Positions 23,959 to 32,787 of a DNA stretch of 64,000 nucleotides are shown one piece after another; the first letter of the stretch is position 1; each line of letters opens with the position of its first letter. This DNA is from Thermincola ferriacetica (lineage in GTDB: Bacteria; Bacillota; Thermincolia; Thermincolales; Thermincolaceae), in the NCBI RefSeq assembly GCF_001263415.1, contig NZ_LGTE01000012.1, forward strand, positions 1 through 64,000. The letters are read 5' to 3'. The notes below the pieces were generated by a model, which was given only the letters and a program-made list of their open reading frames with translations, made no database searches and was not told the DNA's origin. The position numbers and the translations under genes are program-made.

Positions 23959-25170
23959 TTATAGCTCAACTTCATTAAAGGAAAGGCCGGACATAACCTC
24001 ATCAATAATGTTAACGGCGTCGTCAATATTTTGTTTCGTTATAATCAAAGGCGGTATAAACCGTAACACATTGGAACCAACACAATTGATAATTAACCCT
24101 TTCTGCAAACATCCATCTACAATCGATTTCCCGTCAACGGTTATTCCCAGACCCAAAATCAGGCCTTTTCCCCTGACATCGGTGATAAAGGAATATTTGT
24201 CTTTTAAACGGTGCAGCTTTTGCTCAAAATAGGCTCCTTTTTCAGCTACCTCGACAAGAAAGTCTTTATCGGCCAAAATGCTCACAGCCGCACAGCCGGC
24301 TGCCGCCGCCAGCGGGTTGCCGCCAAAGGTGGAGGCATGGTCGCCCGGTTGGAAACATTCAGCTACCTTGTCCGTGGCCAGCAGAGCCCCCATGGGGAAA
24401 CCGCCGGCAATGGCCTTGGCTAAAGTCATAATATTGGGCTCTACATTGTAATGTTCGTAAGCAAACAATTTACCTGTCCGCCCCAGTCCGCACTGAACTT
24501 CATCGAAAATTAAAAGCAGGTTTTTCTCCAGGCAGAGCTGTTTCACCTGTTGCATATAATCGTAATCGGCCACATTTACCCCGCCTTCACCCTGTACAGG
24601 TTCCATCATAACAGCACAGGTGTTGGGGGAAATTGCTTTTTCCAAAGCCGCAAAGTCGTTCAAAGGCACATACTTAAAACCAGGCGGCAGGGGGTCCAGG
24701 TCTTTCTGGTACTTGGGCTGGGCCGTGGCGGTAATGGCCGCCAGAGTGCGGCCATGGAAGGATTTTTCCATGGTAATAATTTCGTATTTATCGGGGCCCA
24801 GGTACTTTTTCGCATACTTACGGGCCAATTTGATGGCTCCTTCATTGGCTTCCGCCCCGCTGTTGCAGAAAAATACCTTGTCTAAGGCCGAATTTTCCAC
24901 CAGTAACCTGGCCAGTTTCACCTGGGGCTCAATCCAGTACAGGTTGGATACATGCATAAGGGTCTCGGCCTGTTCCCGGATAGCCTCAACCACTTTGGGA
25001 TGGCAGTGGCCCAGGGAATTAACGGCCAGACCGGCTACAAAATCCAGATATTTATTACCTTCGGCATCCCAGACAAAAGCCCCCTCGCCCTTGACCAGGG
25101 CCATAGGCAGCCGCCCGTATGTATTCATCACGTATTTCTGGCCTAATTCAATTATCTCTTGCGTTTTCAT
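23959..25170 (-). CDS. argD: Acetylornithine aminotransferase
   Basis: ArgD is a class III PLP aminotransferase that makes N-acetylornithine. The PLP lysine is in [13 protein letters not shown] near residue 250, and the upstream [13 protein letters not shown] motif is typical. 403 residues is the usual length. It has its own promoter with an ARG-box-like site and leads the argD-carB-argF-argG-argH run. No strong Shine-Dalgarno sequence is visible before the ATG, and a GC-rich hairpin sits there instead. Confidence 0.95.
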   Translation of the reverse strand: MKTQEIIELGQKYVMNTYGRLPMALVKGEGAFVWDAEGNKYLDFVAGLAVNSLGHCHPKVVEAIREQAETLMHVSNLYWIEPQVKLARLLVENSALDKVFFCNSGAEANEGAIKLARKYAKKYLGPDKYEIITMEKSFHGRTLAAITATAQPKYQKDLDPLPPGFKYVPLNDFAALEKAISPNTCAVMMEPVQGEGGVNVADYDYMQQVKQLCLEKNLLLIFDEVQCGLGRTGKLFAYEHYNVEPNIMTLAKAIAGGFPMGALLATDKVAECFQPGDHASTFGGNPLAAAAGCAAVSILADKDFLVEVAEKGAYFEQKLHRLKDKYSFITDVRGKGLILGLGITVDGKSIVDGCLQKGLIINCVGSNVLRFIPPLIITKQNIDDAVNIIDEVMSGLSFNEVEL

Positions 25171-25182
25171 GGCTTATCTTAA

Positions 25183-25210
25183 CGGGCCGATCACGAAAAG
25201 GAACGGCCCG
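25183..25210 (-). promoter_or_regulatory. Hairpin in the argD leader
   Basis: CGGGCCG and CGGCCCG form a stem ending about 12 bases upstream of the argD ATG. It may affect argD translation or mRNA stability. No T-run follows, so it is not a terminator. Confidence 0.5.
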
Positions 25211-25225
25211 CTAATAGCCCCCTTT

Positions 25226-25258
25226 CTATAAGACATTTTTTAGATGCATACTCAATCA
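25226..25258 (-). promoter_or_regulatory. argD promoter with ARG-box-like operator
   Basis: TTGAGT (25255-25250) and TTATAG (25231-25226) have an 18-base spacer. The -35 box lies inside TGATT-GAGT-ATGCA (25258-25245), which has the same 5+4+5 layout as the better site at argC. This suggests repression by ArgR; argR itself is not in the window. Confidence 0.55.
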
Positions 25259-25365
25259 TATTTTTTAACATGCTTTATATAACTTGTTAGTGTTGGAATA
25301 ACAATTCTGATGTTGGGCAAATTATTTACTAGGACAATTAATGAACAGTAAAGGTGAAAAACTCA

Positions 25366-25812
25366 ATGAAGGACAGATTGACAGCCGGCGCTCTGGCCGG
25401 GTTCATCGGCGCCACGATACAGGTAATATTCGATATAACTATGAAAATGCTAAAAATTACAGACCGCACATTTATCGATTTCGCCAAAGTGTTTGTGATG
25501 TTTAAGCCCTTCAAAGGGGTGACTGCCGACATCGTGGGCACAATCGGCCATCTGGGCGCAGGAGCCCTGTTTGGTGTAATGCTTGCTTATATAATCATGC
25601 TTACTTCTCACAGGTTTTACCTGTTCAAGGGAACAGGCTTCGGTTTTGTTATCTGGATTACCGTTAACGGTATAGGAACAGCCATAAACTTACCCCTGTT
25701 CAAAGAGATCCCCCCGCTATCTGCCTTGGCCACACTGGCAGGCGCACTAATATGGGGTCTTGTCACCGCATATATTTTAAAACTCATGGACACCAAAATC
25801 AGACTGGTTTAA
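25366..25812 (+). CDS. Small integral membrane protein (YagU/DUF1440-like)
   Basis: This is the only convincing plus-strand gene. The protein of about 148 residues has four hydrophobic segments, starting with a glycine-rich helix (AGALAGFIGATIQVIF) that recalls YagU/DUF1440-type inner-membrane proteins; that match is from memory and tentative. An AAAGGTG site is correctly spaced for the ATG at 25366; a GTG four codons earlier lies inside that site. It lies inside the arginine cluster, head-to-head with argD and tail-to-tail with argB, so it interrupts what would otherwise be one operon. Confidence 0.75.
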   Translation: MKDRLTAGALAGFIGATIQVIFDITMKMLKITDRTFIDFAKVFVMFKPFKGVTADIVGTIGHLGAGALFGVMLAYIIMLTSHRFYLFKGTGFGFVIWITVNGIGTAINLPLFKEIPPLSALATLAGALIWGLVTAYILKLMDTKIRLV

Positions 25813-25824
25813 ACGCGGCATCTC

Positions 25825-26712
25825 TTACCTTACCACCATTGTCCCGATTCCGCGGTCTGTAAAGATTTCCAGCAGGATGGAATGGGGTATCCTCCCGTCC
25901 AGGATATGGGTGGTCGTAACTCCGCCCTCAACTGCCCGGACACAGCACTCTACTTTGGGGATCATACCCCCACTAATAACCCCGCTGGTTATCTTCTCAT
26001 TTACCTGATTCAGCTTTAATTCTGAAATAAGGGTATCTTTATTGTTATAATCCTCAAATATTCCTTCCACATCGGTCAGCAAAATTAATTTATCTGCCTT
26101 CAGGGCTATGGCAATTTCCCCGGCCACATAATCGGCATTGATGTTATAACTCTCGCCCTCCGCACCGACTCCAACAGGCGCCACAACAGGAATATATCCC
26201 TCGTTGATGACAGTTTGGATTATCTCCGGGTTAATTTTCTCCACATCCCCGACAAAACCTATATCCTGCAGCAATTCTTTGCCTTCATTATCAATAGATT
26301 TGCCCATCTTTCTGACTGCCTGGATTAGGTTGGCATCCTTGCCTGACAATCCTACCGCTTTGCCCCCATGCCTGTTAATCAAGGCAACAATTTCCTTATT
26401 TATCTTCCCAACCAGAACCATTTCCACTATTTCCATGGTGGCCGGATCCGTAACCCGGCAGCCGCCCACAAACTGTGAAGGGATATTAAGCCTTTTCAGC
26501 ATATCAGTAATTTTCGGCCCACCGCCATGAACTATTACAGGGTTTATCCCGATAAGCTTCATCAAAATGACATCTTTGATAACGGCCTGTTTTAGCTCGT
26601 CATTTATCATTGCATGGCCGCCGTATTTTATCACCACAGTCTTACCGTAAAATTTCCTGATATAAGGCAAGGCCTCAATCAAAACATTGGCTTTTTCCAC
26701 CGCATTGTTCAT
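25825..26712 (-). CDS. argB: Acetylglutamate kinase
   Basis: ArgB phosphorylates N-acetylglutamate, the second step of ornithine synthesis. The KYGGHAM nucleotide motif and HGGGPKI are seen near residues 30 and 63, and the 295-residue length is normal. ATG at 26712. It lies downstream of argC and argJ with two non-arginine genes between, and ends 13 bases from the convergent membrane protein gene. Confidence 0.96.
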   Translation of the reverse strand: MNNAVEKANVLIEALPYIRKFYGKTVVIKYGGHAMINDELKQAVIKDVILMKLIGINPVIVHGGGPKITDMLKRLNIPSQFVGGCRVTDPATMEIVEMVLVGKINKEIVALINRHGGKAVGLSGKDANLIQAVRKMGKSIDNEGKELLQDIGFVGDVEKINPEIIQTVINEGYIPVVAPVGVGAEGESYNINADYVAGEIAIALKADKLILLTDVEGIFEDYNNKDTLISELKLNQVNEKITSGVISGGMIPKVECCVRAVEGGVTTTHILDGRIPHSILLEIFTDRGIGTMVVR

Positions 26713-26733
26713 AGTCGCCGCTCCTTCCGGGCC

Positions 26734-27183
26734 TCAAAGGTTTTGCCTGCCCGTTATTTTTTCTATATCTATTCTGATCATACAGAGTTTCGCCAGTTTA
26801 TCACCCGGCACAGCCCCCACCGGACCTTCCCGGTATTTGTCTATCAGCCTGCCAAGGGACTCGGCTGTCTCTTCTTCCGAAACCACTTTCGATGCCCAGC
26901 CGAAAACCGTCACACTCTCGAATTCGAAGGTATATTGGCAGGGGCTTTCCCCTGTCTTTTTTCGTCCCGGCACGGAAACTGTAAAACATACCCTGGGGTT
27001 GGCCGTGATGTAATCCCATTTGGTGCCTTTATGGCCTGTATGTATATAGATTCTCCCCTTATCGTAAAGGAAGTTAAAGGGTATGCAGTAGGGCTCCCCT
27101 TCCCGGCACATACCGAGATACCCAAACTCCGCCTACCGCAGGATCTCTTCACATCGTTCAGGAGCTAGATCCTTTTTGGGCAC
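26734..27183 (-). pseudogene. PNPOx-like flavin-binding protein interrupted by an in-frame amber codon
   Basis: The 149-codon frame has the layout of the pyridoxamine 5'-phosphate oxidase-like family: an N-terminal KKDL...CEEIL helix, then AEFGYLGM, EGEPYCIPFNFLY and a long split-barrel. It begins at a GTG (27183) behind GAGGTG. Codon 17 is TAG (27133-27135), exactly where the family continues from the first helix into the barrel, and the frame is intact on both sides. Alternatives are re-initiation at the ATG at 27111, a sequencing error, or amber read-through. It is preceded by a radical SAM gene in the same orientation. Confidence 0.75.
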
Positions 27184-27241
27184 TAATATCACCTCATTTC
27201 TTTTCCTGCCGGAAAATGCCGCTGGCCCCAGCAGCAGTGAT

Positions 27242-28141
27242 TTAAAATATCCCCAATATCTCCTTCCCGGCCATAATGGCTGACCAATGCAGTTGATAAG
27301 CCAGGGATATTTCCGTATGGGCAGCAAAACCGCATAAGGTGCAGGGATATTCATCTCCGGTCCGGTTTTTCAGGTAACAGCCCTGGTTAAAGGTTCCGTC
27401 CGGTTCCACGTTGGCTATCATCCAGGGTTCACACTTCCAATTGTTGTCTTTTAAAGCCTGTAAAGCTAAAACCGAATCTGTCAGGGGGTAACCTTCTTTC
27501 TTCATTTTTATCAATTGGTCCAGCACTGCCGACCTCTGCTCCCAGCTCAATGCCAGGTCTTCACTCTCTGGGTATGGATAGAAGAACTGTATGGTAATGC
27601 CTTTGACAAGCGGGGCCAGGACCCTTACCAACTCCGGCAATTCACCGGCGTTAATACGGTTAATGGTAATGTTCGCAAAAATTTTAGCATGGCATGAAGA
27701 TTTGATGTTGTCTATAATCCTATCAAAAGATTTACCCCGCAACGCGTCATGGGTTTTCCGCAGTCCGTCGATGCTTACCCAGATGATATCTGCATCCACA
27801 TCAAGGGGTAGGGTACCGTTGGTGGTTACGCCAACACAGAAGAAATATCGTTTGGCTTCCCGTACCAAATCATGGATAGTTTTAGAACCGTCTTTCCATA
27901 ACAAGGGTTCTCCGCCTTCAAAAATTAAAAGGCGGATACCCTTTTTATATAAAAAGGGGAACAATTCCCCGGCCTTCTGCCAGCTCAAATCAGGCGCCGG
28001 CCGCTGCCAGTAAGGACACTGGCGGCATGTCAACGTACACCTGTGGGTCAGTTTCATGCCCGACAGTATAGGCCTCTTGTCATTGAAAAATTTTGCCCTG
28101 ATATAATACCGGGCCAGGTACAAAACCCGGGAAAGATTCAT
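27242..28141 (-). CDS. Radical SAM protein
   Basis: The 299-residue protein has a radical SAM cluster motif C-x3-C-x2-C at residues 35-42 (CTLTCRQC), a FEGGEPLL glycine/acid motif, and a cysteine-containing C-terminal region (CEPW, QGCYLKN, CTLCGF) that resembles SPASM/twitch extensions and may bind a second cluster. I choose the ATG at 28141 behind GGGGGG; the frame is open 31 codons further. The family could be close to the hopanoid/peptide-modifying radical SAM enzymes, but the substrate is unknown. It lies between argJ and the broken flavin gene, so it is probably part of the arg transcript. Confidence 0.8.
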   Translation of the reverse strand: MNLSRVLYLARYYIRAKFFNDKRPILSGMKLTHRCTLTCRQCPYWQRPAPDLSWQKAGELFPFLYKKGIRLLIFEGGEPLLWKDGSKTIHDLVREAKRYFFCVGVTTNGTLPLDVDADIIWVSIDGLRKTHDALRGKSFDRIIDNIKSSCHAKIFANITINRINAGELPELVRVLAPLVKGITIQFFYPYPESEDLALSWEQRSAVLDQLIKMKKEGYPLTDSVLALQALKDNNWKCEPWMIANVEPDGTFNQGCYLKNRTGDEYPCTLCGFAAHTEISLAYQLHWSAIMAGKEILGIF

Positions 28142-28190
28142 AAAGGCCCCCCTTCGATAGCCGGTTACCAGACTTAACCTATGTTTTAAA

Positions 28191-28216
28191 CCACGGAGAA
28201 CGCAGAGGACACTGAG
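28191..28216. repeat. CACAGAG-type dispersed repeat
   Basis: The sequence ccacggagaacgcagaggac, continuing as actgag, lies in the argJ-radical SAM gap. Related copies are at 48350-48377 (plus) and at 48868-48882 and 48989-49006 (minus). It is non-coding. Confidence 0.55.
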
Positions 28217-28267
28217 ATTAATTTTTAAAAGCAAAGCTTTCAGCAGCCATCTGTGACCAGCCGACTG

Positions 28268-29470
28268 CTATGTCCGGTAGCTGGCATTGATTTTCACATA
28301 ATCATAGGAAAAGTCGCAGGTCCAGGCTTTGGCTGAAGCAGTACCTACATGCATATCAACTTTAATCAGGACTTCTTCCTGCATCAAAACTTCTTTAGCC
28401 TTTTCTTCGCTGAAGCCAAGGGCACAACCCTGTTCAGCCGTTTTTACGTCACCAATGTAAATATCAATTTTATCAGGTTCGAAATTAGCGCCGGAATAAC
28501 CCACAGCACAAATAATCCGGCCCCAGTTCGCATCCTCGCCGTAAATCGCCGTTTTCACCAGGTTTGAGTTGGCAACAGCTTTGGCAGCTTTTTTCGCATC
28601 CTCTTCGGTATAAGCGTTAACAACCTGTATCTCTATCAGCTTGGTGGCCCCTTCCCCGTCTCTGGCAATCGATTTGGCCAGGTGTTCGCAAACATAATAG
28701 AGGGCTTGCTTAAAAACAGCATAATCTTCATTTTCCGTATCAATCAGTTTATTTCCCGCCATTCCGTTGGCCAAGGCCACTACCATATCGTTGGTACTGG
28801 TATCGCCGTCTACAGTAATCATATTAAAAGTTTGATTGACCACTTGTCTTAAAGCCTTATCCAACATGGCCGGACAAATTTGCGCGTCGCTGGTAATAAA
28901 CCCTAACATGGTGGCCATGTTCGGGTGAATCATGCCTGAACCTTTGGCCATTGCGCCGATAACCACTTCAGCTTCACCCAGTTTAAAAGATACGGCTATT
29001 TCTTTTTCGACGGTATCGGTGGTCATGATTGCTTTGGCCGCCTTGTAACCACCGTCCCTGGATAATTCCGCCACGGCTTTTTCTATACCTGCCGTTATTT
29101 TATCCATGGGCAGTTGCACACCGATAACCCCGGTGGAAGTCACAATTACGTCTTCCGGCTGCAATTTCAGACACTCCGCCGCTGTTTTAACCATCTGCTG
29201 CGCATTCTGCAGGCCCTGTTCACCGGTACAGGCGTTGGCGTTGCCGCTGTTCACAACTACAGCCTGGGCTCTGCCGTCGGCAATATTTTGCATGGAAACC
29301 AACAATGGTGCAGCCTTGACCCGGTTGGTAGTGAAAACTCCTGCCGCAGATGCAGGGGTTTCAGAATATATAACGGCTAAATCTTTTTTATCCTTTTTGA
29401 TATGGGCTGTTACGCCACTGGCCAAAAAGCCTTTTGGCGCCGTAATTCCGCCGTCAATTCGTTTTATCAT
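28268..29470 (-). CDS. argJ: Bifunctional glutamate N-acetyltransferase / ornithine acetyltransferase
   Basis: ArgJ recycles the acetyl group from acetylornithine to glutamate, so no separate ArgE is needed. The autocatalytic cleavage site lies at HPNMATML, with the nucleophilic threonine at about residue 187, and both future subunits are complete. The start at 29470 follows GGAGTG; the frame is open 10 codons more. It follows argC. Whether it also accepts acetyl-CoA cannot be read from the sequence. Confidence 0.96.
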   Translation of the reverse strand: MIKRIDGGITAPKGFLASGVTAHIKKDKKDLAVIYSETPASAAGVFTTNRVKAAPLLVSMQNIADGRAQAVVVNSGNANACTGEQGLQNAQQMVKTAAECLKLQPEDVIVTSTGVIGVQLPMDKITAGIEKAVAELSRDGGYKAAKAIMTTDTVEKEIAVSFKLGEAEVVIGAMAKGSGMIHPNMATMLGFITSDAQICPAMLDKALRQVVNQTFNMITVDGDTSTNDMVVALANGMAGNKLIDTENEDYAVFKQALYYVCEHLAKSIARDGEGATKLIEIQVVNAYTEEDAKKAAKAVANSNLVKTAIYGEDANWGRIICAVGYSGANFEPDKIDIYIGDVKTAEQGCALGFSEEKAKEVLMQEEVLIKVDMHVGTASAKAWTCDFSYDYVKINASYRT

Positions 29471-29545
29471 TTTAATCACTCCGTCCTGGTTAATGTCCAA
29501 TGGCTAGTAGCCAGGTCAGCAAAAAATAAAGATTTGACTTTTAAT

Positions 29546-30589
29546 TTACGGCCACAAAGCCGGGTAATCCAAGCCCGTTTTTTCGGGCAAACCAAATAAA
29601 ATATTCATGTTCTGGATCGCCTGTCCCGATGCTCCTTTAACCAGGTTATCTATAACAGAAACAACAATTACCCGGTTTGTTCTGGGGTCGTATTGCAGGC
29701 CAATATCGCAAAAATTGGACCCATACACGTATTTTGTCTGTGGATACCTTCCTTCCGGGTGAATCCGCACGAAAAACTCATCTTTATAAAAATCCCGGTA
29801 AATATTGAGCAATTCTTCGGTATCGGTGTCGATATTATGTAAACTAGCGTAAATGGTACTTAAAATTCCGCGTGTCATGGGAATCAAATGCGGGGTGAAA
29901 GAAACTCGGACATCAGTGCGGGCCAATTTGCTCAATTCCTGTTCAATCTCCGGGGTATGCCTGTGTACGCCAATGTTGTAAGCTTTTAAATTTTCATTAC
30001 ATTCGGCATAATGAAAAGCCAGATTAAGTCCCCGGCCGCCGCCGGAGACCCCTGATTTAGCATCAATGATCAGGGTTTCCACTTTAACCTGACCGTGTTT
30101 CAGCAAGGGGGCCAATCCCAGTATGATACTGGTTGGGTAGCACCCCGGATTACCGATTACCTGCGAGTTTTTTATTTCGTCCCGGTGAATCTCCGGCAGG
30201 CCGTAAACCGCTTTTTTGGCCAGTTCCGGCGTTTTATGCTCTATCTTGTACCATTCTTCGTAAACCCTTACATCATCAAAACGGTAATCAGCTCCCAGGT
30301 CAATAACTTTTTTCCCCTTTGCCGCGGCCGCCCCAACCACTTCCATGGAAACGCCGTGCGGTAAGGCAGTAAAAATCACATCACACTTGGCTAAAAGCTT
30401 ATCCAAATCCTGTTCTTCACAGGCCAGGTCAATAAATCTTTCCGTATTGGGAAATATATCTGCATATCGCTGGTCCACGTAACTCTGGGAAGTTACACCG
30501 GCAATCCTGACCTGCGGGTGCCTGGATAAAAACCGCACCAGTTCGGTACCTGTGTAACCGGTGGCACCAACGATTCCTACATTAATCAT
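29546..30589 (-). CDS. argC: N-acetyl-gamma-glutamyl-phosphate reductase
   Basis: ArgC reduces acetylglutamyl phosphate to the semialdehyde with NADPH. The Rossmann motif GATGYTGTEL (residues 8-17) and the catalytic cysteine in GNPGCYPT (residue 150) are present. The 347-residue length is normal. It is the first gene of the arginine cluster and follows a promoter with an ARG-box-like palindrome. Confidence 0.97.
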   Translation of the reverse strand: MINVGIVGATGYTGTELVRFLSRHPQVRIAGVTSQSYVDQRYADIFPNTERFIDLACEEQDLDKLLAKCDVIFTALPHGVSMEVVGAAAAKGKKVIDLGADYRFDDVRVYEEWYKIEHKTPELAKKAVYGLPEIHRDEIKNSQVIGNPGCYPTSIILGLAPLLKHGQVKVETLIIDAKSGVSGGGRGLNLAFHYAECNENLKAYNIGVHRHTPEIEQELSKLARTDVRVSFTPHLIPMTRGILSTIYASLHNIDTDTEELLNIYRDFYKDEFFVRIHPEGRYPQTKYVYGSNFCDIGLQYDPRTNRVIVVSVIDNLVKGASGQAIQNMNILFGLPEKTGLDYPALWP

Positions 30590-30715
30590 AGACTATCCCT
30601 CCAAAATATGCAGTTTCGGCCCTCCGCTCAGCCCCAACCTATTGTTTCACCATTACAATGCTGATAGAGCTGCGAAAGTTGAACAAAGTTTTAATGCGGA
30701 GTTTAATAATTTATA

Positions 30716-30745
30716 ATTATACATTATTTTTGCATAAACATGCAA
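30716..30745 (-). promoter_or_regulatory. argC promoter with ARG-box-like operator
   Basis: TTGCAT (30745-30740) and TATAAT (30721-30716) are 18 bases apart. The -35 box is half of a perfect palindrome, TTGCATGTTTATGCAA (30745-30730), matching the TGNAT-N4-ATNCA pattern of ArgR sites. Binding would occlude RNA polymerase, giving arginine-dependent repression. Confidence 0.7.
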
Positions 30746-30768
30746 TAGGGTGCGATAAAAAATTTAAT

Positions 30769-31368
30769 TTAGCTGCCTTTGGGTCTGGCCAGGCGCGCCC
30801 AGCCGGTAAAAATGGCCTGCAGGCGACCGGGGTCCCCCGTTAGGACCAGATAAACATGTATTGGTAGTGTGGCCAGGAACCACAACGCCACCAGGTAATG
30901 ATAAAACCTGATGGTTTGCAGGTGCCCGAAAAAGGGATGGTTATTTACCCACACCGGGTAGTACAGCAAAAGGCCGGTACAAAACTGAAACAAAAAAGCT
31001 ATCAGCCAGGAAGTGAAAATCAGTTTTTGCCCGGCATTGTACTTTTTATGTGGAGGTTCTTTTTGGGCAAGAAAAAGATAGTACTTAATAAGTTTAATGA
31101 ATTCTTTAAAATCAGCCGGCTTAAACATAATGTTTTTGTAGTCTCCTGTCACCAGGGCGTAATAAAGCCGCAAAGCAACTATGCCGGCCGTAATAAAACC
31201 GGCTCCGAGCTGAATTATTTGCGCCGTTCTCAAAGTTACGTACGGTGCGGTTATGAAAGGGGAATGAATATATAAACCCGACAGCAACAGCGCTACCAGA
31301 CCAAAAGCCAAAAGCCAGTGCAGAATTCTTATTCCCCTTGGTTGTATAAGAACCTTTTGACCAGGCAT
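30769..31368 (-). CDS. [NiFe] hydrogenase cytochrome b subunit
   Basis: This 199-residue protein has four membrane helices (about residues 15-36, 50-75, 115-140 and 155-175) with histidines placed to bind two b-type hemes, like HyaC/HupC. It would anchor the exported hydrogenase and pass electrons from H2 to the quinone pool. It starts 12 bases after the large subunit, behind GGAGG. The sequence is less conserved than its partners, so the family call rests partly on context. Confidence 0.85.
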   Translation of the reverse strand: MPGQKVLIQPRGIRILHWLLAFGLVALLLSGLYIHSPFITAPYVTLRTAQIIQLGAGFITAGIVALRLYYALVTGDYKNIMFKPADFKEFIKLIKYYLFLAQKEPPHKKYNAGQKLIFTSWLIAFLFQFCTGLLLYYPVWVNNHPFFGHLQTIRFYHYLVALWFLATLPIHVYLVLTGDPGRLQAIFTGWARLARPKGS

Positions 31369-31380
31369 GCAAAAACCTCC

Positions 31381-32787
31381 TCAGATAACGAATTGCTTGA
31401 TTTCACCCTGCGGATTAACCATATGCACCGCACAGGCCAGGCATGGATCAAAGGCCCTGGCTATTCTGCCCACCTCAATGGGTTGGTGAATATCTTCCAC
31501 CGGCGTACCGATTAAGGCCTGTTCGATAGGCCCGTAAGTACCTGTTCCGTCTCGGGGGGAACAGTTCCAGGCTGACGGGGTAATGATCTGGTAATGGCTG
31601 ATTCGTCTGTTTTCTACCCGTACCCAGTGCCCCAGAGCGCCGCGCATGGCTCCCGTTAATCCCACCCCGATGTGTTCACCCCCCGGTATCTCATAAGGTT
31701 GATATACGGGCAGGTCAGGGTTAAGTTCTTTCACCCACTGTTTCATAAGCTCTGCAGCCATTTTTAATTCCAGATACCTGGCCATTAAACGGTCCATGGT
31801 GGAGATTCCGTGCCTGTACTCACCCGTCATCCACATATGGGCCAGAGGACCCACCTCAACAGGTTCATCTTCATACCTGGGCGCTTTACACCACGAATAA
31901 GCCACGTTTTTATCCGCCTCAGGAACAGTGCTGCCCCTGTCGGGGTGGGTTGGCTCTTTATCCAGATACCATGAAAATGTTACATATTCTTTAATTTTTG
32001 TAAGATCAACAGGTTCTATTTTCCCCCGCCGCACAATACCGAAGGGGACTACCCACTTATCTCTCATTTTGGGAATCTGAAAATTTCCAAAGGCCATTAA
32101 ATTCTTAACCCCAACTCCCAGTTTATAATAATCGCTATAGTTTTCAGCTATGGTTTCCATATCAGGGATCAGTTTGTTTGAAATGAACTCGCTGACCTCG
32201 TGGAGCATAGAGGAAAACTTGTAAATCATATCCATAGTTGGTCTGACGGTGTGCCCCCCTGGAACAATGCCGTGCTGGTGGGGAACTTTCCCACTGACCA
32301 GAGTAACCATTTCATGACATTTTCTGGCATATTCAAAGTGCTCCATATAATGTTTGAAAATGCGCTCATTGTCTTTCTTTGACAAACGAAAGTCCCGCCG
32401 GTACCTGGGAACAAAGGGTGGAAAATCAGGTCCTTCGACCCAGTCGGCAATTCCCAGTAAATAAAAATGCCGGATATGATTCTGCAGCAAATCTGCCCCA
32501 AATGTCAGATTGCGCATCAGGATACCGTTTGGGGGCACTTCAATGCCCAGGGCATCTTCCAGGGCCAAAGAAGCAGCCAGGGCATGAACGGAAGAACAAA
32601 TACCGCATATCCGCTGTGTAAGGTAAGCGGCATCCCTGGGATCACGGCCAATTAAGATAAGTTCGAGACCCCTGAAATATATTCCGCTGCTCTTGGCATC
32701 AACAATCTTACCGTTGTCTACGGTTATTTCTATGTTCCAGAATCCGTTAATACGCGTGATGGGACTGATTTTTTTGGTAACTGCCAC
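31381..32787 (-). CDS. [NiFe] hydrogenase large subunit
   Basis: The catalytic subunit holds the Ni-Fe site. The N-terminal ligand motif RICGICSSVH (cysteines 61 and 64) and the C-terminal DPCLACAVH (cysteines 449 and 452) are complete. About 13 residues follow the last histidine, the usual peptide removed by the maturation protease. The GTG start overlaps the small-subunit stop by one base. No hyp maturation genes or protease lie in the window, so they must be elsewhere. It resembles group 1 membrane-bound uptake enzymes. Confidence 0.95.
   Translation of the reverse strand: MAVTKKISPITRINGFWNIEITVDNGKIVDAKSSGIYFRGLELILIGRDPRDAAYLTQRICGICSSVHALAASLALEDALGIEVPPNGILMRNLTFGADLLQNHIRHFYLLGIADWVEGPDFPPFVPRYRRDFRLSKKDNERIFKHYMEHFEYARKCHEMVTLVSGKVPHQHGIVPGGHTVRPTMDMIYKFSSMLHEVSEFISNKLIPDMETIAENYSDYYKLGVGVKNLMAFGNFQIPKMRDKWVVPFGIVRRGKIEPVDLTKIKEYVTFSWYLDKEPTHPDRGSTVPEADKNVAYSWCKAPRYEDEPVEVGPLAHMWMTGEYRHGISTMDRLMARYLELKMAAELMKQWVKELNPDLPVYQPYEIPGGEHIGVGLTGAMRGALGHWVRVENRRISHYQIITPSAWNCSPRDGTGTYGPIEQALIGTPVEDIHQPIEVGRIARAFDPCLACAVHMVNPQGEIKQFVI

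Noticed and set aside
27133..27354. 73-residue separate ORF upstream of the flavin-binding gene
   Set aside because: Its 3' end is the N-terminal helix of the PNPOx-like gene in the same frame, before the TAG; the rest is antisense or non-coding.
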